A stretch of 64,000 nt of DNA from Paenibacillus polymyxa (GCF_001719045.1 NZ_CP015423.1:3567501-3631500), one strand, 5' to 3'; shown: positions 34,712 through 42,748, counted from the first letter of the stretch. Translations and numbers: made by a program. The notes: generated by a model not told the origin, from the letters alone.

Positions 34712-35176
34712 TTAGAGCATTTTTTTGAGCTGGGATATACGGGCTTGGGAAACCTCAAGTATTTTGGCATATTCGTGCTGTGCTGCATTGGGGTGTTTTT
34801 GCATTAATTCTTTTAGACTTTCGATCATTTGTTGTGTCGATCGCCGCAGACGTTTGGACTCTTTATTAGATCGTTGTGAGTTGGATAAAGCTGATTTGGA
34901 TGGTCTTAGGATAGGGCTAAAATTTATCCCCTTCTTTAAACTTTCAATACATTCCCCGCAAATAAAGCTGTCTCTAAAATAAGTTAACTGTTCTGTTGAA
35001 CCACACATTTTACACGTCACCCCAGTGTACTTTCGAAAGGCGAGAATACCAGTTTCCTCATCTGCAAAAATCTCAACAGGATCACCCACATTATAATCCA
35101 TGGAAATTCGCATTTCTTTGGGAATAACGATGCGGCCTAACGCATCTAGGGGACGTGTCATACCTGTACTTTTCAA
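34712..35176 (-). CDS. AbrB/SpoVT-type regulator with zinc ribbon and C-terminal helix-turn-helix
   Basis: A 154-residue protein. Residues 1-50 form an AbrB-like swapped-hairpin DNA-binding domain (GMTRPLDALGRIVIPKEMR). A CxxC-x14-CxxC zinc ribbon follows (Cys55, Cys58, Cys73, Cys76). The last 45 residues resemble a helix-turn-helix (HEYAKILEVSQARISQLKKM). The combination is longer than plain AbrB (about 95 residues). Such proteins usually act as transition-state or sporulation regulators. It is a single gene with AT-rich flanks. Confidence 0.85.
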   Translation of the reverse strand: MKSTGMTRPLDALGRIVIPKEMRISMDYNVGDPVEIFADEETGILAFRKYTGVTCKMCGSTEQLTYFRDSFICGECIESLKKGINFSPILRPSKSALSNSQRSNKESKRLRRSTQQMIESLKELMQKHPNAAQHEYAKILEVSQARISQLKKML

Positions 35177-35329
35177 ATGATAACCTCCTTTTTTTATATC
35201 CTTATAATACTAAATAGTTATGATAAAAAAGAATAGGCTTAGAGAAGCAATCGCATATATTTAGTAAACTGTTGAAAAGTATACAAGTAATTTCCAAAAT
35301 ATGTTTTGTTATTGAGAGAAACGTGTTGA

Positions 35330-35662
35330 GGAGATTATAAAGAATTTCCGATATATATTCATAAAGATTATTCTAGTTGGCAATCGATTCCCATGCTGTA
35401 TGAGGTGGCGTTTGGTGTGTACGATTGGACGCAGTATAAGGCGGTGCGGGTATTAACTCGATTAGCACGTGAAGGTCTCCAGACCGACCAGATTGTGGAC
35501 GATATTATCAGTCATGTCGACGATTTTCGTTATGAGGCACAAATGCTCACGTTCTATTTTCTATCCGGACTAACGAGCAATAAGAAGGTTGCCTCGCTGC
35601 TGCCAGGTAGTAGGAATCTTAATTTTGCACTCTTTACTATGAAAACTTATACTTATCGTTAA
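35330..35662 (+). pseudogene. Fragment of a larger helical-repeat protein
   Basis: The open frame runs from just after a TGA at 35327 to 35662 (110 codons). The sequence reads coherently from GDYKEFPIYIHKDYSSWQSIP through a conserved-looking AFGVYDWTQYKAVRVLTRLA and then FYFLSGLTSNKKVASLL, well before the internal ATG at 35393. No good start or ribosome site serves the full frame. The helical pattern suggests a HEAT-like protein. It is probably the remnant of a longer gene. Confidence 0.45.
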
Positions 35663-35706
35663 AGCTGACTTGAAGAGAAAATAAAAGAACGAGGAGGGGA
35701 ATAACT

Positions 35707-36078
35707 ATGTACTCCATTAAAGAAGTTCAAATGAAGAGCGGATTGCCCGCATCTACTCTTCGTTACTATGAAAAAGAAGGCATATTACCTGATGTGGGTC
35801 GGGATGAAGGTGGAAGAAGGGTATATACCGAAAAACAAATCGATTGGATTAGGTTCCTTATGGCTATGAAAGATACAGGGATGACCATTGAAGAAATTAA
35901 GGCATACCTTGAGCTAAATGTAAAAGGAGAAGCCACAATCCAAGAGAGAAGAGACTTCCTTGTAGCCCACAAAAAGAAAGTAGAGGAACATGTGGCACAA
36001 ACGCAGCACAATTTGGAGAAAATTATTCAAAAGATAGCTTTTTATGATCATGTGGTTATGGGGAAAAGCCTCTCTTAG
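35707..36078 (+). CDS. MerR-family regulator
   Basis: A 123-residue regulator with the N-terminal winged helix MYSIKEVQMKSGLPASTLRY and a coiled-coil C-terminus. It lacks a ligand domain, as AdhR-like members do. The start follows GAGGAGGGG. It is monocistronic, followed by a terminator; no target is evident. Confidence 0.88.
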   Translation: MYSIKEVQMKSGLPASTLRYYEKEGILPDVGRDEGGRRVYTEKQIDWIRFLMAMKDTGMTIEEIKAYLELNVKGEATIQERRDFLVAHKKKVEEHVAQTQHNLEKIIQKIAFYDHVVMGKSLS

Positions 36079-36124
36079 GTATCGTATGATCTGTAAATAG
36101 TGGTAAAGTCAAATCGAATATATG

Positions 36125-36168
36125 GAGCCCCCGGCATATTTGAGAATACGTGCTGGAGGGCTTTTTTG
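36125..36168 (+). terminator. Rho-independent terminator
   Basis: Imperfect stem AGCCCCCGGCA/TGCTGGAGGGCT followed by six T after the MerR gene. Confidence 0.7.
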
Positions 36169-36286
36169 CATAGATTTCTAAAGATGCAGATTCTAGGTCG
36201 TAAGTATGGAAAATGGTTGGCAAATGGGCGGTTCACAACGCGCTTACAGGGTAAAAGTGTAGTACCAAGGTGGGCAATTGGGGGCG

Positions 36287-36317
36287 TTGACTCTCACGCC
36301 ACGTGAGACTGTAGACT
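36287..36317 (+). promoter_or_regulatory. MerR-type promoter with 19-bp spacer
   Basis: TTGACT and TAGACT are separated by 19 bases, and the spacer contains the dyad CTCAC-N5-GTGAG. The overlong spacer with a central dyad is the hallmark of MerR-activated promoters. It lies 25 bases before the TipA-like gene, which therefore probably activates itself. Confidence 0.7.
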
Positions 36318-36341
36318 GTCAAGCAAGGGAGGTGAAGCGGA

Positions 36342-37106
36342 ATGGCTTATACGGTGAAGGAAGTATCTAATCTGTCGGGAATCAGCGTACGAACATTGCA
36401 TTATTATGATGAAATCGGATTGCTGAAACCGCATCATATTGGAAATAATGGATATCGCTATTACGAACAGGAACAACTGTTGAGGCTTCAGCAAATCATG
36501 ATGTACAGGGAACTGGATTTGCCTTTATCTGAAATTGGAAATGTGCTGGAGCAAACCAAGGAACAAAAGGCCGAGGTTTTGCAGGAGCATCGAGCCAAGG
36601 TCGAGGCCAAAGTCTTCCGCTTGCATACTCTCCTACAGACCATCGACGAAACGGTGGCTCATTTGAAAGGGGAACAAGCAATGAAACCAGAACACATGTA
36701 CCAAGGATTTAATCCGGAAAAGCAGGAAATGTATGAACGTGATTTGACAGACCGTTATGGTCAAAAGGCTCAGGAAACAATTCAGGAGAGCAAGACGGCG
36801 ACGAAGAACTGGAGCAAAGAGGATTATTTGGATTCGCAGGCAGAGGCTGACCAGATTCATCGGCGGCTGGCAGAAGCCATGAATAAAGGATTGAAGCATA
36901 ACAGTGAAGAAGTACAGGCGCTAATCCGCCGTCATCTTCAATGGGTAAGCCGATTCTATACCCCTACAGCAGAAATTTATAGCGGGCTGGGAGACTTGTA
37001 TGTAGAGCATGAGGATTTCAATAAAATGTATGAAGGCTATCGCCCCGGACTGGCTGAGTATTTGCGAGACGGGATGAAGGTTTTAGCCGAACGGGAATTA
37101 AATTAA
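36342..37106 (+). CDS. TipA-like MerR regulator with TipAS antibiotic-binding domain
   Basis: A 254-residue regulator. An N-terminal MerR winged helix (VKEVSNLSGISVRTLHYYDE) and coiled coil run to about residue 110. The TipAS domain (about 125-250) follows, with YQGFNPEKQEMYERDL and HLQWVSRFYTPTAEIYSGLGDLY, a globin-like fold that captures thiopeptide-type antibiotics in TipA. It starts after GGGAGGTG. Its own promoter has the 19-base spacer typical of MerR control. The inducing drug is not known. Confidence 0.92.
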   Translation: MAYTVKEVSNLSGISVRTLHYYDEIGLLKPHHIGNNGYRYYEQEQLLRLQQIMMYRELDLPLSEIGNVLEQTKEQKAEVLQEHRAKVEAKVFRLHTLLQTIDETVAHLKGEQAMKPEHMYQGFNPEKQEMYERDLTDRYGQKAQETIQESKTATKNWSKEDYLDSQAEADQIHRRLAEAMNKGLKHNSEEVQALIRRHLQWVSRFYTPTAEIYSGLGDLYVEHEDFNKMYEGYRPGLAEYLRDGMKVLAERELN

Positions 37107-37107
37107 C

Positions 37108-37157
37108 AAAGGGGTGAACAACAAGCCGATTCCGATGGCCTGCTGTTCACCCTTTTT
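37108..37157 (+). terminator. Bidirectional Rho-independent terminator
   Basis: Long stem beginning AAAGGGGTGAACA and ending TGTTCACCCTTTTT between the convergent TipA-like and Gln-rich genes. Confidence 0.85.
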
Positions 37158-37171
37158 GTGTGTAAAGCAGC

Positions 37172-37645
37172 TTACATGCTGCTTTGTGCTGTTCTCATGC
37201 CTTGCTGACTGCTGTTTCCGTAATGTTGCATGCCACTGCTTGCGAAATGTTGTCCAGTCGTTCCCATATGTTGCGGAAAGCTGTTATTCATGTGGCTACC
37301 TGTATTAAAGGAGGTTGGTTGCATACTGCGGGAAGCAAAGCTATCGCCAAATCCAGGCTGAGTCATTTGGTTGCTGGAACGGATGGAGTTTTCCAACTGA
37401 CTACACAGTTGAATCACTTGCTGGTATTGCTGCATAGCCTGTTGGTGATGCTGAATTGCAGTTTGGATCATTTGAGCTGCGCTTCGTTCACGTTGCACCA
37501 GGCTTTCAAGACTGGATGCATTTTGTTGTTCCTGTTGCAGCAACTGCTGATACATGGCAGTTCCTTGCTGTGTTTGTTGTACCAATTGCTGCATGATTTG
37601 TTCACATTGATGAAGTTGTTGTTGTGGAGCCATATTGTTGTACAT
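37172..37645 (-). CDS. Gln/Met/Ser-rich hypothetical protein, possibly spore-associated
   Basis: A 157-residue protein. Residues 1-95 are a Gln-rich helical, coiled-coil-like part (QIMQQLVQQTQQGTAMYQQL). The rest is low-complexity, rich in Ser, Gly, Met and His (SFASRSMQPTSFNTGSHM). No signal peptide or membrane segment. The start has AAGGAG about 11 bases upstream. The composition resembles small coat-associated proteins, but the function is unknown. Confidence 0.65.
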   Translation of the reverse strand: MYNNMAPQQQLHQCEQIMQQLVQQTQQGTAMYQQLLQQEQQNASSLESLVQRERSAAQMIQTAIQHHQQAMQQYQQVIQLCSQLENSIRSSNQMTQPGFGDSFASRSMQPTSFNTGSHMNNSFPQHMGTTGQHFASSGMQHYGNSSQQGMRTAQSSM

Positions 37646-37735
37646 GAATCATCAATCTCCTTCGCCGGATAGTTTTGGGTTTCAGACCCTCCTATATTGT
37701 GGCGAAGGAAGACGATATATATGCGCTATTTTTGG

Positions 37736-38215
37736 TTATAGGCTGGCTACCAGAATAGCCGTAAATTCCTCTAGGAATACGCGATCTTCGTGATCAAAGC
37801 GGCCTTTTAGTGGGCTGTCAATGTCCAGCACTCCAATCAGTTCCCCATTCTTGACAAGGGGAATAACGATTTCACTATTGGAAGCAGCGTCACAGGCAAT
37901 ATGTCCTGGAAACGCATGTACATCATCTATAACAAGCGTCCGTTGTTCTGCGGCTGCGGTACCGCATACGCCACGTCCTAATGGAATCCGTATACATGCA
38001 GGTAAGCCCTGGAAAGGACCAAGTACAAGCTCAGTGCCATCATAAAGATAGAAACCGCTCCAATTAATATCAGGAAGGAAATGACCAAGTAATGCTGAAG
38101 CATTTGCCAGATTGGCAATGGTATTGGATTCATCATGAATAAGTGCCCGGAGTTGTCCGAGAACCGATTCGAATTGTTCATGACGTGTGCCTTCGTAAGG
38201 AATAGCTTGAAACAT
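37736..38215 (-). CDS. msrC: Free methionine-(R)-sulfoxide reductase (fRMsr), GAF fold
   Basis: A 159-residue GAF-domain enzyme that reduces free methionine-R-sulfoxide with thioredoxin, protecting against oxidants. All three family cysteines are present: Cys74 in LPACIRIP, Cys84 in GRGVCGTA and Cys108 in HIACDAAS. Length matches the YebR/MsrC family. It is a single gene facing the Gln-rich gene. Confidence 0.93.
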   Translation of the reverse strand: MFQAIPYEGTRHEQFESVLGQLRALIHDESNTIANLANASALLGHFLPDINWSGFYLYDGTELVLGPFQGLPACIRIPLGRGVCGTAAAEQRTLVIDDVHAFPGHIACDAASNSEIVIPLVKNGELIGVLDIDSPLKGRFDHEDRVFLEEFTAILVASL

Positions 38216-38554
38216 GTAGGGTTCACGCTCCTAACATTAAATTTTTACATTAAGTGTTGTATATGTCGTAAAAAATAGGTAATTATCCAATTCGCTTTTA
38301 CCATTGGTTAATTAATTCAAGATATAACGATTGTATATATTCAGTCAAGTGGAAAATCACTCTGTAACCTTTTCGTACACTCCGTACTCTAACCTCTGTA
38401 CAGAATCATTTTGGAAAGGGAAAGCTATACGTTTTAGCGGGGCAAACAATATAGAAAGCAATTCAGCGAGGGTTGTCCTCATCTGTTTCCAGGTTATCCT
38501 CTATGGGTAAAAACAGTGTAACATGGTGGCCTAGGCCAGGGAGGAGTTACAATT
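38216..38554. other. 339-base divergent intergenic region
   Basis: An AT-rich gap between the divergent fRMsr gene and the small gene at 38555. It must hold both promoters. The only notable element is the 12-bp palindrome TGGCCTAGGCCA at 38527-38538, next to the downstream ribosome site. No ORF with a ribosome site or RNA motif was seen. Confidence 0.5.
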
Positions 38555-38848
38555 ATGCATGCAGATGTTCAGAACTTGTTTATCCGTATACAAATGCTTT
38601 CTTATGCACATCAGAACGATCTCACGGTAAGAGATATTCAACCTGTGTTGGAAGAGCGCGGTTACCGTGTAGGAGAACGTGAGGTCAAGCAGGAGCTTGA
38701 AAACCTGACGCAGGAAAACTTTCTGACACCGCATGATGATATGTTCAGCATTACCGGCGCAGGGATCGATGAATTACAGGAAATTCAGTCGATGCTGGGC
38801 GTACTGTACAAGGATGTTGTGAAAGAACCGACGCGCACCACAGTTTAA
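38555..38848 (+). CDS. Small helical hypothetical protein
   Basis: A 97-residue soluble protein with charged helices (VLEERGYRVGEREVKQELE) and a pattern like a winged helix: an N-terminal helix, ISVL-type turn, and a DDMFSITGAGIDEL hairpin. It may be a small regulator. It starts after GGGAGGAG and is followed by a weak terminator. Confidence 0.65.
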   Translation: MHADVQNLFIRIQMLSYAHQNDLTVRDIQPVLEERGYRVGEREVKQELENLTQENFLTPHDDMFSITGAGIDELQEIQSMLGVLYKDVVKEPTRTTV

Positions 38849-38868
38849 TCTCTTATAATATAGAAGAT

Positions 38869-38903
38869 GCCCTTCTAATTCCTAATCCTAGGAACAGGAG
38901 GGC
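38869..38903 (+). terminator. Possible Rho-independent terminator
   Basis: Imperfect stem GCCCTTCT/AGGAGGGC with an inner TCCTA/TAGGA pair and few T after it. A weak candidate. Confidence 0.5.
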
Positions 38904-39014
38904 TATTTATATATATAAGCTTCGTAGCTTTAAATAAGGTTGTGTTTGTTGAAGGTGTATGCTTAAATGTAGCGTATATTTATTGTTATTTTAATGCTGG
39001 AAGGATGATTGAAC

Positions 39015-39611
39015 ATGTGTGCATATGCATGTAAGGGGCATATACCACTGCTGGAAAGTGCGCGTCTTCGGCTGCGAAGGATGGAAAGCGGGGATGCGGC
39101 TACAATGTTCGCTTGCTGGTCTGACCCGGAGGTTCACCGTTATATGAACCTTTCTGGTATGTCAGGACGTGAGGACGCAGAGGATATGATTGAGCTGTTG
39201 AATGAGCTGGCGAAGACGGAGGATGCGCTGCGCTGGGGAATAGAGCTGAAGGAGAACGGGAAATTGATTGGAAGCTGTGGTTTTAATTATTGGCAGACGG
39301 AGGGAGCTTGTAAAGCCGAGATTGGTTATGAAATAGCCAAGCCTTATTGGCGACAGGGTTACATGACCGAGGCGCTACGCTTGGTGCTGTCATTCGGGTA
39401 TAACACGATTCGGTTGAATCGGATCGAAGCGCTGGTGGATCCGCGCAATACAGGCTCGCAAGCCCTGTTGTCCTCGATGGGCTGGACACAGGAAGGACTG
39501 TTGCGGCAGGTACAGCATACATCCACAGGTTTTAAGGATATGCTGATGTATTCTTTACTGCATGAAGAATGGCTCAGACTGGAGGCACAACGAAATGCTG
39601 TTTCAGTATAA
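39015..39611 (+). CDS. GNAT-family N-acetyltransferase, RimJ/RimL type
   Basis: A 198-residue acetyl-CoA-dependent transferase. The core pattern LLESARLRLRRMESGDAATM is at the N-terminus; the acetyl-CoA loop IAKPYWRQGYMTEALRLVL is near residue 115 and RIEALVDPRNTGSQALL near 140. ATG 39015 follows GGAAGG; TTG 39009 is an alternative. Its 3' end overlaps the ECF-T gene by 17 bases, so the two are co-transcribed. The substrate may be a ribosomal-protein N-terminus or a small amine. Confidence 0.88.
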   Translation: MCAYACKGHIPLLESARLRLRRMESGDAATMFACWSDPEVHRYMNLSGMSGREDAEDMIELLNELAKTEDALRWGIELKENGKLIGSCGFNYWQTEGACKAEIGYEIAKPYWRQGYMTEALRLVLSFGYNTIRLNRIEALVDPRNTGSQALLSSMGWTQEGLLRQVQHTSTGFKDMLMYSLLHEEWLRLEAQRNAVSV

Positions 39612-40353
39612 CGGCGGTTCGTCGCCGCTGCACAGGTTAGGGCCGTTAAGTAAGCTAATATGGGTGGGATGCTTTAGCCTCCTGTCGATGGCTTGGGATT
39701 CGACGCTGCGGGAAGCAGCACTCTTGGCTGTACTGATTGCTGTGGCTGGCTTGGGCGCACGTTTGCCATTAGCACGCCAACTTCGGGCTATGTCGTTCCT
39801 GATTGGTTTAGGTATTCCGTATTTTATATTGTCTATCCTAGCGATTCGAGAAGGACATACCGTGGCTGCATGGGGACCCATTGTCATTACAGCAGAGGGG
39901 CTGGACATCGCAGGGGCGTTAACGTTGCGGATTTTTGTGTTGTTTTTGGCATCTTATATCTATCTCTCGACGACCGATCCCCGAGATTTTGTGCAGGCAT
40001 TGAATCTGCGCTTGCGTGTTCCTTATCGGTTTGCGTTCGGTATTTCGGTGGCACTGACGTTTCTCCCCTTATTGGAAGAAGAAGGGAGAACAATTATGGC
40101 AGCACGGCGTGTTCGTGGACAGGAACCACCACGAGGGTGGAGCAATCGGTTATCATGGTGGAGCGGGTATGCGGCTGCCGTGTTGGTGAATGCTGTAAGA
40201 CGGGTTCAGCAGACGGCGCTGGCTATGGAGGGCAAAGGTTTCGGTGCTTATGCAGAACGGACATATCTTCGTACACTGAACAATGGGCGTTTAGGCAACT
40301 TATGTGCGGTGACTGCTGTATTAACTACGGCTGTTTTATGGTGGAGCTTATAA
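39595..40353 (+). CDS. ECF transporter, T component (EcfT/YkoC-like)
   Basis: A 252-residue membrane scaffold of an energy-coupling-factor vitamin importer, with several membrane segments and the cytoplasmic Arg motif AARRVRGQE near residue 170 that docks to the ATPases. ATG 39595 has GGAGG nine bases upstream and lies inside the GNAT gene. The S and double-ATPase genes follow after a gap with its own promoter and a large palindrome. The three together match the YkoC/YkoE/YkoD set. Confidence 0.85.
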   Translation: MLFQYNGGSSPLHRLGPLSKLIWVGCFSLLSMAWDSTLREAALLAVLIAVAGLGARLPLARQLRAMSFLIGLGIPYFILSILAIREGHTVAAWGPIVITAEGLDIAGALTLRIFVLFLASYIYLSTTDPRDFVQALNLRLRVPYRFAFGISVALTFLPLLEEEGRTIMAARRVRGQEPPRGWSNRLSWWSGYAAAVLVNAVRRVQQTALAMEGKGFGAYAERTYLRTLNNGRLGNLCAVTAVLTTAVLWWSL

Positions 40354-40372
40354 AGTGAAGCCTCTTATTTTT

Positions 40373-40419
40373 GGCCTTATTGTCAACCTGTTAAATATAA
40401 TTAGGTTGACAATAAGGCC
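40373..40419. promoter_or_regulatory. 17-bp-arm palindrome resembling a BirA operator
   Basis: Perfect arms of 17 bases surround a 13-base AT-rich loop. The inner part reads TTGTCAACC-N15-GGTTGACAA, close to the known BirA (biotin repressor) operator form TTGTnAACC-N14-16-GGTTnACAA. The right arm includes the -35 box of the promoter below. No T run follows, so it is not a terminator. Confidence 0.6.
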
Positions 40420-40434
40420 GCAGATGAATACATT
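40406..40434 (+). promoter_or_regulatory. Sigma-A promoter of the ECF S/ATPase genes
   Basis: TTGACA and TACATT are separated by 17 bases. The -35 lies within the right arm of the palindrome, so a protein bound there would block transcription. Confidence 0.6.
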
Positions 40435-40510
40435 TATACAGTAACAGCTTGTACAAGGATCAGAGCTGTAATCTTATAGATTAGATAGGGAGAGGAGTCA
40501 AGAAATACAT

Positions 40511-41098
40511 ATGAAGGAATCTCGTATGTTTGCAAAGTTTACAACGCTGGATATCGTACTCATGGCGATGCTGGCCACGTTGAACGGTGTCATGACCGTG
40601 TATTTGTCGCTCATTAACAAAACATTAAACAGTCTGGGAGGGCCTATCGCTACTTCCTCTATTGTCGGGCTGTACATGATATACGGTTTGTTGGCTTATT
40701 ATATTATTCGTAAGCCGGGTACGGCGGTTATTGCTTATGCATTTGGCGCGGTGGTGCAATCCTTTATGGGCTCTGCCTATGGAATTGCTTCTATTATCGC
40801 GGCGGCTGTCTGCTATATGATTGCGGCTGAGTTGGTATTTGCCTTGTTGCGGTATCGACGCTGGAACGCAGTTTCGCTGATGCTAGTGGGTGGGGCTATG
40901 GTTCCGCTGTGGTTTATTGTCGCAGCCAATATGTTTGGCTATATGCATTGGGGCTGGAAGGTGCTGACGATTGCACTGGTCGTTCGTATCCTGAGCGGCA
41001 TTGTCCTATGCGGTCTGCTGACGAAAGTGTTGGGTGATGCTTTAAATCGTACGGGACTGTTAAAACGTTTTGAACTGGGACGCGCTTCACATGTATAG
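40511..41098 (+). CDS. ECF transporter, substrate-specific S component (YkoE-like)
   Basis: A 195-residue membrane protein with five or six segments. It resembles YkoE, the S component for thiamine precursors: GGPIATSSIVGLYMIYGLLA near residues 43-62, followed by YYIIRKPGTAVIAYAFGA. The start has GGGAGAGGAG at longer spacing. No thiamine riboswitch was found upstream; instead a BirA-like palindrome overlaps the promoter. The vitamin carried is therefore uncertain: thiamine precursor by family, possibly biotin-responsive by regulation. Confidence 0.8.
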   Translation: MKESRMFAKFTTLDIVLMAMLATLNGVMTVYLSLINKTLNSLGGPIATSSIVGLYMIYGLLAYYIIRKPGTAVIAYAFGAVVQSFMGSAYGIASIIAAAVCYMIAAELVFALLRYRRWNAVSLMLVGGAMVPLWFIVAANMFGYMHWGWKVLTIALVVRILSGIVLCGLLTKVLGDALNRTGLLKRFELGRASHV

Positions 41099-41115
41099 CC
41101 GTGGCTATACATGTG
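41088..41115 (+). other. 13-bp-arm hairpin across the S-gene stop codon
   Basis: CACATGTATAGCC and GGCTATACATGTG are perfect arms with only two bases between. The stop TAG of the S gene is within the left arm. The stem could slow ribosomes or change the stability of the mRNA between the S and ATPase genes. Confidence 0.55.
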
Positions 41116-41154
41116 GTTATATCTTCAACAATGGGGATCGAGGATATTTCAGTT

Positions 41155-42714
41155 ATGAATGAACATAGCGATTATAACTCTAGCAGTAAAATAGCCGTAT
41201 CCTTGAAGAATTTTGGCTATCGGTATGATGACCAGGTGGAGCCAGCTTTACATGGTCTGACACTGGACATTGCGGTGGGCGAGCATGTAGCCATTGTCGG
41301 AGCCAGTGGAAGTGGAAAGTCTACGCTATGTCAGCTACTTCATGGCGGGTTGTCCCGTTCCGGTGAAGGCGAACGGACGGGGGAGCTGACCGTGTATGGG
41401 ATGGACCCCGATACCGCCGATTTGGCTACTGTCGCCACCACTGTCGGCGTCGTGCTTCAGGACCCGGATGCCCAGCTGGTGCAGGGAATCGTCGAAGACG
41501 AGATTGCTTTTGGGCCGGAGAACCTGCGCGTGCCTCCGGCAGAAATAGCGCAGCGCATTGCTGCTGCGCTGGAGGCCGTCGGCCTAGCTCCCGAGCGCGT
41601 CTCCTTCGTGCGGCGCCTCTCGGGAGGCCAGCGCCAACGCACCGCGATTGCAGCGGTACTGGCGTTGGAAGCGCCGCTGGTCGTGTTCGACGACGCAGCT
41701 GCGCAGTTGGACCCGCCGGCTGTACGCGACTTCGCCCTGCTATGTCGGCGGCTCCATGCCGAAGGCCGGACGGTAGTTACCGCGTCCGGCCGCATAGACG
41801 ATGGCGCGCGGGCAGCACAGCGCGTCATCGTCTTGAAGGGCGGGACCGTGCAGCTGCAGGGTCCGCCCGAAACGCTGCTGCGCGAACATGGTGCGCAGCT
41901 GGCCGCCTTGGGGCTGCTCCCCTCTTCCGCAGGGAGGGGAGACATGCGGCGTGAGCCGGGGGTGAATCCCGGCTCAGCAGCGGACCGCGCTGGGCAGCCG
42001 TTGTTGGAGGTGAAGGGATTGACCTTCACCTATCCTGGCAGCCAGCGGGCAGCGCTAAAGGGTGTGAGCCTAGCTCTTGCGCCCGGTGAACGAGCCGTGC
42101 TGCTGGGTGAGAACGGCTCGGGTAAAACCACGCTCGGCAAGCTGCTCATGGGTCTACTCCCAGCACCGAAGGGGTGCATGCGGTGGGAGGGGCAGGATAT
42201 GGCGAAGCTGCCAATTCACCAGCTGGCTGCCGGAATCGGCTATGTGTTCCAGCAGCCAGAGCATCAGTTTGCAGCTGCAACGGTGTGGGAGGAGTGCTTG
42301 TACAGCGTGCGCGCCAAGCTTGGTTTACGGACCGGGGAGCCGGTTCCCGCCGCATATGTGGAACGGGCGCAGCGCTTACTGGCTTCCGCCAGGCTGGAGC
42401 ACAGACTGGATGCCTCCCCGTACCTGCTAAGTGGAGGCGAAAAAAGGCTCTTGAGCGTTGCGGCACAGTTCATCTTGCCCAAAAAGCTATACATTTTGGA
42501 TGAGCCTACCGCAGGAACGGATTACGAAGGAGCGAATATTCTGCTCCGTATGTGCACAGAGCAGTCTGCCGAAGGTGCGGCTTTTCTGGTCATCACCCAC
42601 GATATGCAGGTAGCTGAAAGCTTTGCCAGCGATGTTCTGTGCATGGAAGAGGGTCATCTCTATAAAATGGAAAATAGTGAGATTTATCATACGATTATAG
42701 TTGACAAAAATTAA
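41155..42714 (+). CDS. ECF transporter, fused double ATPase (YkoD-like)
   Basis: A 519-residue protein with two ABC ATPase domains in one chain. Domain 1 has Walker A GASGSGKST, signature LSGGQRQR and Walker B VVFDDAA, where the usual catalytic Glu is Asp; its H-loop His also appears to be missing (VVTASGRID). Domain 2 is canonical: GENGSGKTT, LSGGEKR, LDEPTAG and THD. ATG 41155 is chosen with a weak GAGG 11 bases upstream; GTG 41101 lies in a hairpin and lacks a ribosome site. Much of domain 1 is unusually GC-rich, near 70% by count at 41521-41700. Confidence 0.85.
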   Translation: MNEHSDYNSSSKIAVSLKNFGYRYDDQVEPALHGLTLDIAVGEHVAIVGASGSGKSTLCQLLHGGLSRSGEGERTGELTVYGMDPDTADLATVATTVGVVLQDPDAQLVQGIVEDEIAFGPENLRVPPAEIAQRIAAALEAVGLAPERVSFVRRLSGGQRQRTAIAAVLALEAPLVVFDDAAAQLDPPAVRDFALLCRRLHAEGRTVVTASGRIDDGARAAQRVIVLKGGTVQLQGPPETLLREHGAQLAALGLLPSSAGRGDMRREPGVNPGSAADRAGQPLLEVKGLTFTYPGSQRAALKGVSLALAPGERAVLLGENGSGKTTLGKLLMGLLPAPKGCMRWEGQDMAKLPIHQLAAGIGYVFQQPEHQFAAATVWEECLYSVRAKLGLRTGEPVPAAYVERAQRLLASARLEHRLDASPYLLSGGEKRLLSVAAQFILPKKLYILDEPTAGTDYEGANILLRMCTEQSAEGAAFLVITHDMQVAESFASDVLCMEEGHLYKMENSEIYHTIIVDKN

Positions 42715-42748
42715 CGATATGTAGACAATAATATATATACATCGTACA

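Noticed and set aside
40354..40510. A thiamine-pyrophosphate riboswitch before the YkoE-like gene.
   Set aside because: The conserved CUGAGA and GAUAAUGCC-type elements were not found; the only structure is a palindrome that overlaps the promoter.
41457..42029. A 190-codon antisense frame over the ECF double ATPase gene.
   Set aside because: It is a result of high GC in that region, which removes stop codons; the sense frame has full ABC motifs.
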